A DNA stretch of 64,000 nucleotides from JBBIRG01 sp964410965 (GCA_964410965.1 CAYPIY010000001.1:310001-374000), one strand, 5' to 3'. Numbered from the stretch's first letter, positions 43,946 through 53,814 are shown. Translations and numbers: made by a program. Notes: generated by a model not told the origin, from the letters alone.

Positions 43946-44893
43946 ATGAAGCGTGTCATTTTTCCTTTGTTGTTGTCAGTAACCCCCCTGGTGTTATTTT
44001 CATGCGGCTGGTTCACGTCGTATCCCGAATTTGACGGGAAAAATGCGTTCATCAGCCTTGAAAAGCAGTGCTCTTTCGGTCCCCGTAACCCGGGATCAGC
44101 CGGGCATAAGGCCTGCCTGGACTATCTGACGGATGAATTAAAAAAATACTGCGAGCTCGTCAAGCACCAGACCTTCACCTACCGTGATAAAAAGGATACT
44201 TCGGTTGTGCTTAACGGAACGAATATCATCGCATCGATCAACCTGAAGCCGAAAAACCAAAAACGCGTAATGCTTTGCGCGCACTGGGATTCCCGTCCAT
44301 GGGCGGACCGCGATCCGGTTGAGGCCAACAGAGCCAAGCCGATTTTAGGAGCCAATGACGGCGCTTCCGGAGTTGCAGTCCTTCTTGAGCTGGCAAGAAT
44401 CATGCATCATCAGCCGCCGGATATCGGGGTGGATATCGTTCTCTTTGATATCGAGGATTACGGGGATCACGGGCATGAATCCAAACCCGACAGTTTGAAT
44501 CCATACTGTGTCGGATCGGACTATTTTGCGAAAAACAACCAGAATTACTGGCCGGCATACAGCATCCTTCTGGACATGGTCGGCGACAGGCAGCTCGATC
44601 TGCCGATCGAAGGTCATTCTTATCAGCGTGCGAAGGATGTCGTGAACAAGGTTTGGGACAAGGCGAAGGATATAGATAAAAAGTCATTCCGAAAATCCGT
44701 GGAAGATTATATCATTGACGATCATATCCCCCTCCAGCTCATCGGAATCCCATCGATCGTCATCATCGATTTTAATTACCCCGACGATCGCCATGGATAC
44801 TGGCACACGCTCCAAGATACTCCCGACAAATGCAGTCCCGAAAGCCTGAAGGAAGTGGGTGATGTTATCGTACGCGTCTTATATGACGAGTGA
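43946..44893 (+). CDS. M28-family lipoprotein peptidase / glutaminyl cyclase-like
   Basis: 315 residues from the chosen start, where AAGGA precedes the ATG; an earlier ATG at 43901 would overlap the upstream gene and spoil the signal peptide. Lipobox LFSC gives a lipidated Cys at about residue 19. The zinc-site blocks are present: HWDSRPWADRDP, GANDGASGVAVLLELAR (Asp), FDIEDYGDHG (Glu) and DDHIPLQLIG (His). The pattern is closer to glutaminyl-peptide cyclotransferase than to aminopeptidase. It acts in the periplasm or at the outer face. Confidence 0.87.
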   Translation: MKRVIFPLLLSVTPLVLFSCGWFTSYPEFDGKNAFISLEKQCSFGPRNPGSAGHKACLDYLTDELKKYCELVKHQTFTYRDKKDTSVVLNGTNIIASINLKPKNQKRVMLCAHWDSRPWADRDPVEANRAKPILGANDGASGVAVLLELARIMHHQPPDIGVDIVLFDIEDYGDHGHESKPDSLNPYCVGSDYFAKNNQNYWPAYSILLDMVGDRQLDLPIEGHSYQRAKDVVNKVWDKAKDIDKKSFRKSVEDYIIDDHIPLQLIGIPSIVIIDFNYPDDRHGYWHTLQDTPDKCSPESLKEVGDVIVRVLYDE

Positions 44894-45192
44894 CTCACTT
44901 GTATTTATACATCCGCAAAGTTGTTTCCGGAACAAACGATTTTTTCCCTGGAAGGATAAAGATAATAGTTCGGCCGGTGAAAATGACCGAACATCCTATC
45001 CGAACGCATACATGACTCTCAATTTTTCACACAACGTATAGTCCGCAACTTTCCTGAATTTGCGCTGACAACCTGTCCATGAGGGCGGAAATCTGCAGTA
45101 TGTCTATCCGGATCGATCCCCGTAAAACAACTTGTCACCTTTCCATTTGTTGGTAACTCCATTTGCTATTTATGCCCGAACATAATCAGAAC
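44894..45192. other. Spacer between M28 peptidase and PP2C genes
   Basis: About 300 bases without a gene. TTGTT-TCCGG-AACAA (44921-44935) followed by six T's (44940-44945) may be a weak terminator for the peptidase operon. A second inverted pair, GTTCGG (44968-44973) and CCGAAC (44987-44992), may also form a stem. The promoter of the next gene begins at 45193. Confidence 0.4.
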
Positions 45193-45221
45193 TTGATTTA
45201 CTTTTTATTATTTAGTATTAT
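45193..45221 (+). promoter_or_regulatory. Sigma70-like promoter of the PP2C gene
   Basis: TTGATT and TATTAT are exactly 17 bases apart, 39 bases before the ATG at 45261. The same TTGATT-N17-TATTAT pair is present at 4231-4259, which supports it as a real promoter type in this genome. Confidence 0.6.
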
Positions 45222-45260
45222 TTTTCATAGAACGTCTTTCATTCATCTTTTGAGGCTAAC

Positions 45261-45998
45261 ATGATCCTCCGAAGCGCCAGTGTGACCGACCGCGGACTAA
45301 ATCCGAATCGTCTTAATAATGAAGACAGCTTTTTGATCGCAGAACCCCTGTTTATAGTCGCAGACGGACTCGGCGGCGAACTGGCCGGGGAAATCGCAAG
45401 CAAAATGACCGTTGAGAAATTCAGGGATTTTTTCGATGAGGCGACCCGGGAAAACGGGATCACCTCTCAGGGTGAACTGGCGGTCATTGAGAGAGTTATA
45501 AAAAAAGTAAACCAGATTGTGCACCTGGAAGCTCAGAAGCCGGAATTTCATAACATGGGCTCAACGCTGTCGGTGTTATACATACTGGGTCAAACGGGTC
45601 TCATCGGTCATGTCGGCGACAGCAAGATTTTTCTTTACCGCGATGAAAGCATCGAACAACTGTCGAGGGATCAGAGCATGGTCCAGCAAATGATCGATAA
45701 GGGCGTCATAACTCCGGAACAGGCGAAACGACACCCTATGCGCAACGTACTTCTGGGGTGCATTGCCCATAAGCCCGAAATTGATGTGTTTTTGAGGATG
45801 GTTGAACTTAAGCCCGGCGACCGGCTTCTTCTCTGCTCTGACGGCGTGTCCGAATACGTTTGGCCTGACGAGCTCGTCAGGATCTTTACGAATAATCCCA
45901 CTCCTGAGGAAACCTGCGACATCCTCCGCAAAAAAGTACTGGAAGGCGGCGCGATGGATAATCTGACGGCTATTGTGGTGGCGGTTGATCCGGACTGA
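45261..45998 (+). CDS. PP2C-type serine/threonine protein phosphatase
   Basis: 245 residues. The metal-binding motifs of bacterial PP2C are present: RLNNEDSFLI, VADGLGGELAGEIAS, GSTLSVLYI, GHVGDSKIFLYRDESIEQLS (metal Asp), LLLCSDGVSEYV and GGAMDNLTAIVVAV (last metal Asp). Such enzymes reverse Ser/Thr kinase phosphorylation in the cytoplasm; no kinase gene is present in the window. GAGG precedes the ATG. The last 29 bases overlap the convergent gene on the other strand. Confidence 0.9.
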   Translation: MILRSASVTDRGLNPNRLNNEDSFLIAEPLFIVADGLGGELAGEIASKMTVEKFRDFFDEATRENGITSQGELAVIERVIKKVNQIVHLEAQKPEFHNMGSTLSVLYILGQTGLIGHVGDSKIFLYRDESIEQLSRDQSMVQQMIDKGVITPEQAKRHPMRNVLLGCIAHKPEIDVFLRMVELKPGDRLLLCSDGVSEYVWPDELVRIFTNNPTPEETCDILRKKVLEGGAMDNLTAIVVAVDPD

Positions 45999-46155
45999 TG
46001 TTCGCAATATGCCGCTGATACTCCCCTAATGCACTTTGCAGGCGATTGATTTCCACAAGAAGCTCCTTCTGCCGTCTGAACAATTTCAGAAGGTAGATGA
46101 AAACAATCCCCCATAAAAACAGAAACGCCAGAAAAAGATAAATCAGAGGATCCAT
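45970..46155 (-). CDS. CcmD-like small membrane protein
   Basis: 61 residues. One hydrophobic segment (IYLFLAFLFLWGIVFIYLL) is followed by a charged heptad-like stretch (RRQKELLVEINRLQSAL). This is the layout of CcmD-family proteins, which help assemble cytochrome c maturation complexes. No other ccm gene is near, so the match is by shape. AAGGAA five bases before the ATG at 46155 decides the start, although the frame is open for 43 further codons upstream. Its 3' end overlaps the convergent PP2C gene by 29 bases. Confidence 0.65.
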   Translation of the reverse strand: MDPLIYLFLAFLFLWGIVFIYLLKLFRRQKELLVEINRLQSALGEYQRHIANISPDQPPPQ

Positions 46156-46234
46156 AGTATTCCTTCGTGGTGAATGCCGTTCATAAAGAAAATCCGGCCT
46201 TTTTACAACGCGACTGAATATCAGGGCTATCCGA

Positions 46235-47611
46235 TCATAGCGGATTCTCGGCCGGGGGATAGTAACGCTGATAGACAATATCACTGAGTCGGATGGCTTC
46301 CCGGCAATAGGGATCTATTTTTTGCCGGTTCAGCACCTCATCGATGACGGTCATGGAATGTTTCCATCGCCTGGCAGAATTGATCCGGTGTATAAATTCC
46401 CCGTAAAGGGTGTCATTCCCTCCGAATATTTTTTTCATGAATATTTTTTCATCTTTCGGAGTAATGAGCGTCTCCAGAGGTTCCAGGATTTCCGCCTCTT
46501 TCAGGTTTAATATCTTCACCGATTTGGTGTCATCGGAAAACTTCGGTACCAGCTCTTCCCGGATGAATTCGCCGGTCACTTCCCGGTCAATCTCTTCGGA
46601 GGGCTCCTTTGCAGGAGGGGGTTCCGGATGAATGCCTGTGGTCCTGGCCTTTTCGGACAGCAGAACCTCATTGATATCGATCAGTTCACCGCTGTCCTCA
46701 TCTTTCTTAACCGGCCCGCTTTTATTTGATTTTTCGCTTTCCGTTTCAGGAACCGATTTCGGGAATATGGCCTCCGTTTTTGGGGGCATCACGGCCTGCA
46801 TGCCTTCTGTCTCTCCCGGTGTCATATCCGGAACGGTTTTCTTTTCCTTCAGAATGAGAAAACGGCTCAGTACCTGGCGTAAACCGTACAGATTGATTTC
46901 CTGGTTGCCCAGTTCCTTTTCGATATTCAGAGCCACTTCAAAATCGCGTATGGAACGGTCCCGGAAAGCTTCCATATAAAGATCGATCGATAAGGTTGGT
47001 TCTGTCTGGCCCCGGAGATCGTTGATCTCCTTCATGATGAGACCGCAAACCTTGAGAATGTTTTCAAGCTGGCCTTTTCCGAATAAACTCTGATTAATCT
47101 CCGTAATCAGAAGCCGGAACTGCCCTTTCGTAAGATGCGTCATATTTTTCGCGGAGGCATATTTGTTCAGGGCATCCGGATAATACCGGTATTTTTCGAA
47201 ATCTTTCATGCACTGAACAATTTCACCTACGTTGCGAGCCTCGCAACCCGAAAACAACAGCTGTTCGGCCGTGTCCAGGGGCTTGATAATATAATTGATC
47301 CGGACCATCAGCGCATCATGAAGGATCGATTCAACCTCCTTGCGGGAAAAAACCCAGGCCTTTTTCAGCTCATTCAGGTATTGAGCGATCCCTTTCTGCA
47401 CATGATCCGCCTGAAAAGCAAATTCTTTCGGACCGGATTCGATCCGCTCCTTTTCCCTGATAAATACAGGTTCATACCGCCACAGGAATATTTTCCCGAT
47501 CACCTCGTCCGTATCGTGATGAGTGAGTTCAAAATAGGAAAACCGTTCTCCCGCGGAGCCGATCTTTTGCAGGAGCTGGCGGCATAGGTTGTCAACCAAA
47601 ATTGATAGCAT
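46235..47611 (-). CDS. Unknown multi-helical cytoplasmic protein
   Basis: 458 residues with no signal peptide or membrane segment and no family I recognise. The N-terminal 250 residues are helical with many charged and aromatic residues (SYFELTHHDTDEVIGKIFLW, YYPDALNKYASAKNMTHLTK). A Ser/Pro/Glu-rich probably disordered linker (about 270-360) and a helical C-terminal end (IFGGNDTLYGEFIHRINSA) follow. GAGAGG precedes the ATG. It follows rex by 27 bases and is likely in the gyrA-rex transcript, which does not reveal its job. Confidence 0.65.
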   Translation of the reverse strand: MLSILVDNLCRQLLQKIGSAGERFSYFELTHHDTDEVIGKIFLWRYEPVFIREKERIESGPKEFAFQADHVQKGIAQYLNELKKAWVFSRKEVESILHDALMVRINYIIKPLDTAEQLLFSGCEARNVGEIVQCMKDFEKYRYYPDALNKYASAKNMTHLTKGQFRLLITEINQSLFGKGQLENILKVCGLIMKEINDLRGQTEPTLSIDLYMEAFRDRSIRDFEVALNIEKELGNQEINLYGLRQVLSRFLILKEKKTVPDMTPGETEGMQAVMPPKTEAIFPKSVPETESEKSNKSGPVKKDEDSGELIDINEVLLSEKARTTGIHPEPPPAKEPSEEIDREVTGEFIREELVPKFSDDTKSVKILNLKEAEILEPLETLITPKDEKIFMKKIFGGNDTLYGEFIHRINSARRWKHSMTVIDEVLNRQKIDPYCREAIRLSDIVYQRYYPPAENPL

Positions 47612-47638
47612 GATCGAACCTCTCAGACTATGGATTGT

Positions 47639-48319
47639 TTATTCAATCACGTCCCGGTTTTTATTCCGGATGAAATAGGTCAGCACTTCCAGTTCCAGCG
47701 CCATATTTTCCTGCCTCATGACCAGGTGGGACGGGATCAAAAGCTGGCAGGGCGCGAAATTCAGTATGCCCTTGATGGATGTGGTCACGATCCGGTCCGT
47801 CACGGCCTGCGCGAATTTGGCCGGTATGGCAATGATCGCGATGTCAATGGCCTCCTTTGCAAATTCATCCTCCAGGTTAGCGATATCCTTGATGACTAAC
47901 TGTCCGACCGGCCGTCCCAGCTTATAGGGATCGTTGTCGAGAACAAGGCAAATATTGAAGCCGTGGGATACGAATTCGGGGTACTGGATCAGCGCAGACC
48001 CGATACTTCCGGCGCCGATCACGGCAACACGCCAGAGATGGTCGAGCCCGAGGATCGCGGCAATGCTTCTTTTCAGTTCTTTCGTATTGTAGCCCAGGCC
48101 CCGGCGCCCGAAACTGCCGAAAAAGGAAAAATCCTTTCTTATCTGCGCTGAGGTGAATCCAAGCAAGGTGCCGATTTCGTCTGAGGATATCTGTTCCACT
48201 CCCTTTTCCACAAGCGATTCAATCAGGCGGTAATACATCGACATCCTGCGGATGGTTGATTCCGGAACCTGCATCAGCGGGCTGTCTGAATTATAATGCC
48301 GTATTTTTTTTCTTCCCAT
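47639..48319 (-). CDS. rex: Redox-sensing transcriptional repressor Rex
   Basis: 226 residues from the ATG at 48319; AGGAG lies 6 bases before it, whereas the TTG at 48325 overlaps the binding site. The N-terminal winged helix (about 20-85: ISSDEIGTLLGFTSAQIRKD, SFFGSFGRRGLGYNT) binds DNA, and the Rossmann domain carries GAGSIGSAL for NADH. Rex releases DNA when the NADH/NAD+ ratio rises and usually controls respiratory and fermentation genes. It is encoded a few bases after gyrA in the same transcript. Confidence 0.93.
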   Translation of the reverse strand: MGRKKIRHYNSDSPLMQVPESTIRRMSMYYRLIESLVEKGVEQISSDEIGTLLGFTSAQIRKDFSFFGSFGRRGLGYNTKELKRSIAAILGLDHLWRVAVIGAGSIGSALIQYPEFVSHGFNICLVLDNDPYKLGRPVGQLVIKDIANLEDEFAKEAIDIAIIAIPAKFAQAVTDRIVTTSIKGILNFAPCQLLIPSHLVMRQENMALELEVLTYFIRNKNRDVIE

Positions 48320-48331
48320 ACGCAACTCCTC

Positions 48332-50782
48332 TTAGGATTCGTCTTCTGTGGATTCTTCTTCTTGAATGTTGGTGATATCGGAAATGGTATCATCTTCTTT
48401 CAGTTTGACAAGCCTGACTCCCTGGGTGTTTCTTCCCATGGTTCGGATTTCAGACATCTTCAGCCGTATTACCATGCCGCTCTCGGTAATGATCATCAGG
48501 TCTTCGTTATCCACCACTTCCCGGATGGCGATAAGCTGTCCGGTTTTTTCAGTTGCTTTCATGGTGATGATGCCCTTGCCTCCGCGCCTTGTGATCCGGT
48601 AATCAGAGACGTCGCTGCGTTTTCCGTATCCCTGGTCGGAAACGACCAGGATGGATGCCTGATCCCGTTTCAGCGCCACCACCCCGATGACATAATCCTT
48701 CTTATCCAGCCGGATACCGGTTACGCCCTTCGCGGTCCGGCCCATCTCACGGACGTCCGATTCCTTGAACCGCAGCGCCATGCCTTCCCGTGTTCCCAGA
48801 ATGATTTCCTGCTTTCCGTCCGTCAGTTTGGCGTCCACCAGGTCGTCCTTCGCTTCGATGGTAATGGCGATGATACCGGCTTTCCGGGGATTGGAAAATT
48901 CAGAGAGATTGACTTTCTTGATAACACCCTCTTTGGTCACCATGACCACCGACCGTTCCTCATCAAAAGTCTTGACGGCAATAAAGGCGCGGACTTTTTC
49001 ATCGGCCTGCTGTTCGATCATGTTCGTGATATGCTTTCCGCGGGCGGTTTTTCCGACTTGAGGGATCTCATACACCTTGAGCCAGTAACATCGGCCCTTA
49101 TTCGTGAAGAATAAAATATATTCGTGTGTGGACGCGACGAACAGGTGCTCAATATAATCGTCTTCTTTCGTCGTTCCCCCCGAAACACCGACCCCCCCGC
49201 GGCCTTGCCTGCGGTATCCGCTGACCGGGAATCGCTTGATATAACCCTGGTGCGAAATCGTGACTACCATTTCTTCTTCCGCGATCGTGTCTTCAAACTC
49301 AATTTCCTGAAGTTCCTGCTTATTGATTTCGGTACGTCGCTCATCGCCGAATATTTTTCTGATTTCAAGAAGTTCATCCTTGATGATCTGCATCCGCTTG
49401 GGCCGGCTGGCCAGGATGCCTTTGAGTTTCTCGATCAGCTTGATGATTTCCCGGTATTCCTGCTCGATCTTGTGGACTTCAAGACTGGTCAGGCGCTGAA
49501 GCTGCATTTTCAGGATTTCCGTAGCCTGGATATCGGACAGCTTGAATTTCTTCATCAGCCCCTCTTTGGCCGACGGAACATCTTTGGATTTTTTTATCAG
49601 TGAGATGACCGCATCGATGTTTTCCAGGGCTATTTTCAGGCCTTCGAGGATGTGCGCGCGTTTTTCAGCGGCTTCGAGATCATATTGAGTTCGTCTCAAA
49701 ACGACTTCGTGCCTGTGCTCGATAAAGTGGCTGATCATGTCCTTAATATTCATGATTACCGGGCGGCCGTTCACCAGAGCCAGCATGATAATGCCGAAGG
49801 TCGTTTGCATCTGGGTATGCTTGAACAGCTGGTTCATGATTACCTGTGCGTTGGCATCACGCTTGAGCTCAATCACAATTCGCAGGCCGTCGCGGTCGGA
49901 TTCATCGCGCAGAGCCGATATATCCTCAACCTTCTTGTCGCGGACAAGTTCGGATATTTTTTCCATTAGATTTGACTTGTTGACCTGATAGGGTATTTCA
50001 GTGATGACGATGCTGATACGCCCGTTCTTCGCCGTTTCAACCGAGGCGCGCGCCCGGAGAATGATTTTTCCCTTGCCGGTTTCATATGCTTCCTTGATGC
50101 CGGTCGTTCCGTTGATAATTCCCGCGGTCGGAAAGTCGGGTCCCTTGATATGCTTCATCAGGTCCTTGATGGTGCTCTCCGGTTCATCGATCAACCGGAT
50201 CACCCCGTCCACCACTTCGCCGAGATTGTGAGGGGGGATATTGGTCGCCATCCCGACCGCAATTCCCGAAGATCCGTTGATGAGCAGGTTCGGGATGACC
50301 GACGGCATGACTTCGGGCATCGTGAGAGTGTCGTCGAAGTTCGGGACGAAGCGTACCGTGTTTTTCTCAAGATCCTTGAGCATTTCCTCGGCAATTCGGG
50401 AAAGACGCGCCTCCGTATATCGCATCGCCGCAGGAGCGTCGCCGTCTATCGAACCGAAGTTGCCCTGCCCGTCGACCAGGGGATAACGCAGGGAAAACGG
50501 CTGTACCATGCGGACGATGGTATCATACACGGCCGTATCGCCATGGGGATGGTATTTACCAAGCACCTCCCCGACGATACGGGCGGATTTTTTATACGGT
50601 TTGTTGTAAGCGAGCCCAAGTTCGTTCATCCCGAACAAAACGCGGCGGTGAACCGGTTTGAGTCCGTCCCGGACATCCGGTATCGCGCGGGAAACGATAA
50701 CCGACATGGAATAATCGATGTAACTGTCTCTCATTTCCTGTTCAATATCGACCGGCACAATTTTTTCAGTGATCAAAGCCAT
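48332..50782 (-). CDS. gyrA: DNA gyrase subunit A
   Basis: 816 residues. The breakage-reunion domain has PDVRDGLKPVHRRVLFGM, KYHPHGDTAVYDTIVRM and the catalytic Tyr122 (AAMRYTEARL); numbering matches E. coli. Residue 83 is Thr where E. coli has Ser, a natural variation also seen elsewhere. The C-terminal beta-pinwheel includes the GyrA-box-like RRQGRGGVGV at about residue 535, which marks gyrase rather than topoisomerase IV. The tail is acidic. AGGAG precedes the ATG and rex follows with only a few bases between. Confidence 0.96.
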   Translation of the reverse strand: MALITEKIVPVDIEQEMRDSYIDYSMSVIVSRAIPDVRDGLKPVHRRVLFGMNELGLAYNKPYKKSARIVGEVLGKYHPHGDTAVYDTIVRMVQPFSLRYPLVDGQGNFGSIDGDAPAAMRYTEARLSRIAEEMLKDLEKNTVRFVPNFDDTLTMPEVMPSVIPNLLINGSSGIAVGMATNIPPHNLGEVVDGVIRLIDEPESTIKDLMKHIKGPDFPTAGIINGTTGIKEAYETGKGKIILRARASVETAKNGRISIVITEIPYQVNKSNLMEKISELVRDKKVEDISALRDESDRDGLRIVIELKRDANAQVIMNQLFKHTQMQTTFGIIMLALVNGRPVIMNIKDMISHFIEHRHEVVLRRTQYDLEAAEKRAHILEGLKIALENIDAVISLIKKSKDVPSAKEGLMKKFKLSDIQATEILKMQLQRLTSLEVHKIEQEYREIIKLIEKLKGILASRPKRMQIIKDELLEIRKIFGDERRTEINKQELQEIEFEDTIAEEEMVVTISHQGYIKRFPVSGYRRQGRGGVGVSGGTTKEDDYIEHLFVASTHEYILFFTNKGRCYWLKVYEIPQVGKTARGKHITNMIEQQADEKVRAFIAVKTFDEERSVVMVTKEGVIKKVNLSEFSNPRKAGIIAITIEAKDDLVDAKLTDGKQEIILGTREGMALRFKESDVREMGRTAKGVTGIRLDKKDYVIGVVALKRDQASILVVSDQGYGKRSDVSDYRITRRGGKGIITMKATEKTGQLIAIREVVDNEDLMIITESGMVIRLKMSEIRTMGRNTQGVRLVKLKEDDTISDITNIQEEESTEDES

Positions 50783-50854
50783 GAACTAAAAAACTCCTGT
50801 ATTAAAAAATATCCATTAAATAATATAACATTTATAAATCCTATTACAAATAAT

Positions 50855-51511
50855 TTATAGCCCCAATTTATTCATCACAAATGACCACCGGCCTTTCAGA
50901 CCAAGCTTATATCCGTAACGGCCCGCCGTGCCTCGTCCGAAATGCTCAATAAAATCATCAACCGGAAAAGAACAGAACCGGTATCCTTTTTTGTGCGCTT
51001 CCGAAAAATTTTTCAGTGTCGGCATGCCGTGATGACCAAACGGGGGAAATTGAAAATAAGCGGTTCTTCGGAGCATCATATACGGAGTCAGTATGATCGT
51101 TGTGCCGGAATCAGAGGAAAATCCCCTCTTGTTCACCGTGTTTAACCGCCCCACGCCGTACACACCCTGATCCCGGAATTCTTCAATCATCGGTTCAAGG
51201 AATCCCCCTTTTTTTACCCGGACATCCGTATCCAGGAAAAACACGAACGGCGTCATGACAGTCCGCATAGCCAGGTCCATCGCGGGACCGTGATAGATAT
51301 TTTCCTTTAGATACTCCATGCGAATCTTTCCGGAATACTTCCTTTCCATGTTTTTTAGGACGGGTTCTGAATGATCCCGGGATCCGTTGTCAAGAATCAT
51401 CATTTGCACATCGGGATAGAAAGACCGGAATGTGCCTACCGCATCGGTAAGAAGATCCGGAGTCTGAAAATGAATGAGAACAACCGTCATTTCCGTCAGA
51501 TTTTCGCTCAT
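50855..51511 (-). CDS. Family 2 glycosyltransferase inserted between gyrB and gyrA
   Basis: 218 residues of GT-A type: VVLIHFQTPDLLTDAV, ILDNGSRDHSEPVL and FLDTDVRVKKGGF, where DTD is the metal-binding DxD. It is short, with the acceptor domain reduced. The gene starts 39 bases after gyrB and ends 72 bases before gyrA, on the same strand, so it is probably co-transcribed with both. The sugar and acceptor are unknown. A functional link to DNA topology is not implied. Confidence 0.82.
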   Translation of the reverse strand: MSENLTEMTVVLIHFQTPDLLTDAVGTFRSFYPDVQMMILDNGSRDHSEPVLKNMERKYSGKIRMEYLKENIYHGPAMDLAMRTVMTPFVFFLDTDVRVKKGGFLEPMIEEFRDQGVYGVGRLNTVNKRGFSSDSGTTIILTPYMMLRRTAYFQFPPFGHHGMPTLKNFSEAHKKGYRFCSFPVDDFIEHFGRGTAGRYGYKLGLKGRWSFVMNKLGL

Positions 51512-51550
51512 CCGGTCAAATCCTTTGGGTGTTCCGGTTAAGAAGAATCA

Positions 51551-53491
51551 TCATATGTCGAGGTTTCTCACATATTTTGCGTTATTCTCAATGAATTTGC
51601 GGCGCGGCTCGACGGCATCACCCATTAACGTTGAGAAAATATGATCGGCGGTGGCAGCATCGTCGATCGTCACCTGCAGTAAAACCCGTCGTTCCGGGTC
51701 CATGGTGGTGGACCACAACTGTTCGGGATTCATTTCCCCGAGTCCTTTGTATCGCTGAAGAGTGATGTTGTCTTCCTTGGCCCCCCACTGCTTGAGCACA
51801 TGTTCCTTTTCCTCGTCGTCGAAAGCGTATTTTTCTTCCTTGCCTTTTTTCAGACGGTAGAGAGGCGGCTGGGCGATATACAGGTGCCCGTTCTCGATCA
51901 GTTCGCGCATATGCCGGAAGAAAAACGTCAGCAGAAGCGTACGGATATGCGCGCCGTCGACGTCGGCATCGGTCATGATGATGACTTTTCCGTAACGGAG
52001 GTTGGAAAGACTGAAATCCTCGGTTCCGATACCCGTTCCGAGAGCGCTGATAATGACGCCGATTTCCTCGTTGGAAAGCATCTTGTCAAGGCGGGCTTTC
52101 TCGACATTCAGGATCTTCCCTTTGAGCGGGAGGATGGCCTGAAATTTCCGGTCCCGGCCTTGTTTTGCCGATCCCCCGGCGGAATCACCTTCGACCATGT
52201 AGATTTCGCAGAACTGGGGATCGTTGATCGAGCAATCGGCCAGTTTTCCCGGGAGACTTGAGCTTTCGAGCGCGTTTTTCCTCCGTGTCAGGTCGCGGGC
52301 CTTCCGGGCCGCTTCGCGTGACCGTGCCGCAAGAACGCATTTCTCTATGATTGACCGGGCAACGGATGAGTTTTTTTCCAGATACTCGCCCAGCGCCTCT
52401 CCCATGACGGATTCCACAATCCCCTTGACCTCACTGTTACCCAGTTTTGTCTTGGTCTGTCCCTCAAACTGAGGTTCGGGCACGCGGACATTGATGATCG
52501 CGGTCAGGCCTTCCCGGGTATCTTCTCCGGTGATCGCAATGCCGTCCTTTTCCTTGATCAGGTTGTTTTTGGTTGCATACGTATTGAGCGTCTTGGTCAG
52601 GGCGCTCCGGAAACCTGAAAGATGTGTTCCGCCCTCGATGGTGTTGATATTGTTCACGTAACTGAACACGTTTTCTGTGTAAGAATCGTTGTACTGGAAT
52701 GCGATTTCAACGGGCGTCTGTTCCTTCTCTCCGGAAATAAATATCGGCTGTTTCATGAGAGATGTCCGGGATTCATCCAGATACCGGACAAACTCGATGA
52801 TCCCGCCGTTATAATGGTATTCCGATTTGTTTCCGTCCCGTTCGTCGGACAGCGTGATTTTCAGATCGCGGTTCAGAAAAGCAAGTTCACGCAACCTTCC
52901 GGCCAGCGTCTCATAGGACCAGCTTATTTTCTTGAAGATAGTCTTGTCAGGCATAAACATGACCGTAGTCCCTGTGGATTTTGATTTTCCGATTTCCACG
53001 ACTTTGGTCTTCGCTTTGCCTTTTTCGTATTTCTGCTGGTATATTTTTCCTCCACGGGAAACCCGGACTTCGCACCATTCGGTCAGGGCATTGACCACTG
53101 ATGCCCCGACTCCGTGAAGACCGCCGGATACTTTATAAGTGCTCTTATCAAATTTACCTCCGGCTCCCAGTACGGTCATCACCACTTCCACAGCCGGTTT
53201 CTTTTCCGTTGCATGCATGTCCACAGGAATGCCCCGACCGTTGTCGGTAACCGTTATGCTGTTGTCCTTATTGACCGAAACCTGGATCTCGTTGCAGAAA
53301 CCTGCCATCGCCTCATCGATGGAATTGTCCACGATCTCATATACCAGATGGTGAAGCCCGCGGGCCCCTACATCGCCGATGTACATGGCGGGACGGCGAC
53401 GCACATGTTCAAGACCTTCAAGAACCTGGATCTTGTCGGCATCGTACTGATCCGCCGCTTTTTTCTTGTCTTCTTCTTTGACTAATACCAT
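51551..53491 (-). CDS. gyrB: DNA gyrase subunit B
   Basis: 646 residues, the normal short GyrB form. The GHKL ATPase has VYEIVDNSIDEAMAG, VTDNGRGIPVDMH and GGLHGVGASVVNAL, and the TOPRIM domain has EGDSAGGSAKQGRDRKFQA and DADVDGAHIRTLLL. It supplies ATP turnover for supercoiling with GyrA. AAGGAT precedes the ATG. It lies downstream of dnaN, recF and dciA in one co-directional run and is followed by the GT2 gene and gyrA. Confidence 0.96.
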   Translation of the reverse strand: MVLVKEEDKKKAADQYDADKIQVLEGLEHVRRRPAMYIGDVGARGLHHLVYEIVDNSIDEAMAGFCNEIQVSVNKDNSITVTDNGRGIPVDMHATEKKPAVEVVMTVLGAGGKFDKSTYKVSGGLHGVGASVVNALTEWCEVRVSRGGKIYQQKYEKGKAKTKVVEIGKSKSTGTTVMFMPDKTIFKKISWSYETLAGRLRELAFLNRDLKITLSDERDGNKSEYHYNGGIIEFVRYLDESRTSLMKQPIFISGEKEQTPVEIAFQYNDSYTENVFSYVNNINTIEGGTHLSGFRSALTKTLNTYATKNNLIKEKDGIAITGEDTREGLTAIINVRVPEPQFEGQTKTKLGNSEVKGIVESVMGEALGEYLEKNSSVARSIIEKCVLAARSREAARKARDLTRRKNALESSSLPGKLADCSINDPQFCEIYMVEGDSAGGSAKQGRDRKFQAILPLKGKILNVEKARLDKMLSNEEIGVIISALGTGIGTEDFSLSNLRYGKVIIMTDADVDGAHIRTLLLTFFFRHMRELIENGHLYIAQPPLYRLKKGKEEKYAFDDEEKEHVLKQWGAKEDNITLQRYKGLGEMNPEQLWSTTMDPERRVLLQVTIDDAATADHIFSTLMGDAVEPRRKFIENNAKYVRNLDI

Positions 53492-53526
53492 ACGCTATCC
53501 TTAAAATAAATGATTCATTCGGCTAT

Positions 53527-53814
53527 TTACCTGAAAATAACTTCACGTACGATCGGCATACCGACAGCATGGTTGAGACGATCAATGATCAGGGTTTTCT
53601 GATAATACAACTCCTGCCGCCAGACGCTGTTTACTACCTGCAGGTAAAGCACTCCGTGATCGATTCGCACGGCCCTGGCCCTTTTGCAGAATTCAGATCC
53701 CATAATCTCCCCAAATTCCGCGATCACACGCTGTTCCTCCAGCCTTTTGCCCAGTCCCAGCTGATCGATCAGTTCGTTGAGGATTATGTCCAGTTTTTTC
53801 GCTTCTTTTTGCAT
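53527..53814 (-). CDS. dciA: DciA-like DUF721 helicase-loading protein
   Basis: 95 residues from the ATG at 53814, two bases after the recF stop; a longer frame to 53856 would overlap recF. The DUF721 pattern is visible: LIDQLGLGKRLEEQRVIAEF, FCKRARAVRIDHGVLYLQ, and VWRQELYYQKTLIIDRLN. DciA proteins load the DnaB helicase in bacteria without DnaC, and DnaB is present in this window. The recF-dciA-gyrB order is a common arrangement. Confidence 0.88.
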   Translation of the reverse strand: MQKEAKKLDIILNELIDQLGLGKRLEEQRVIAEFGEIMGSEFCKRARAVRIDHGVLYLQVVNSVWRQELYYQKTLIIDRLNHAVGMPIVREVIFR

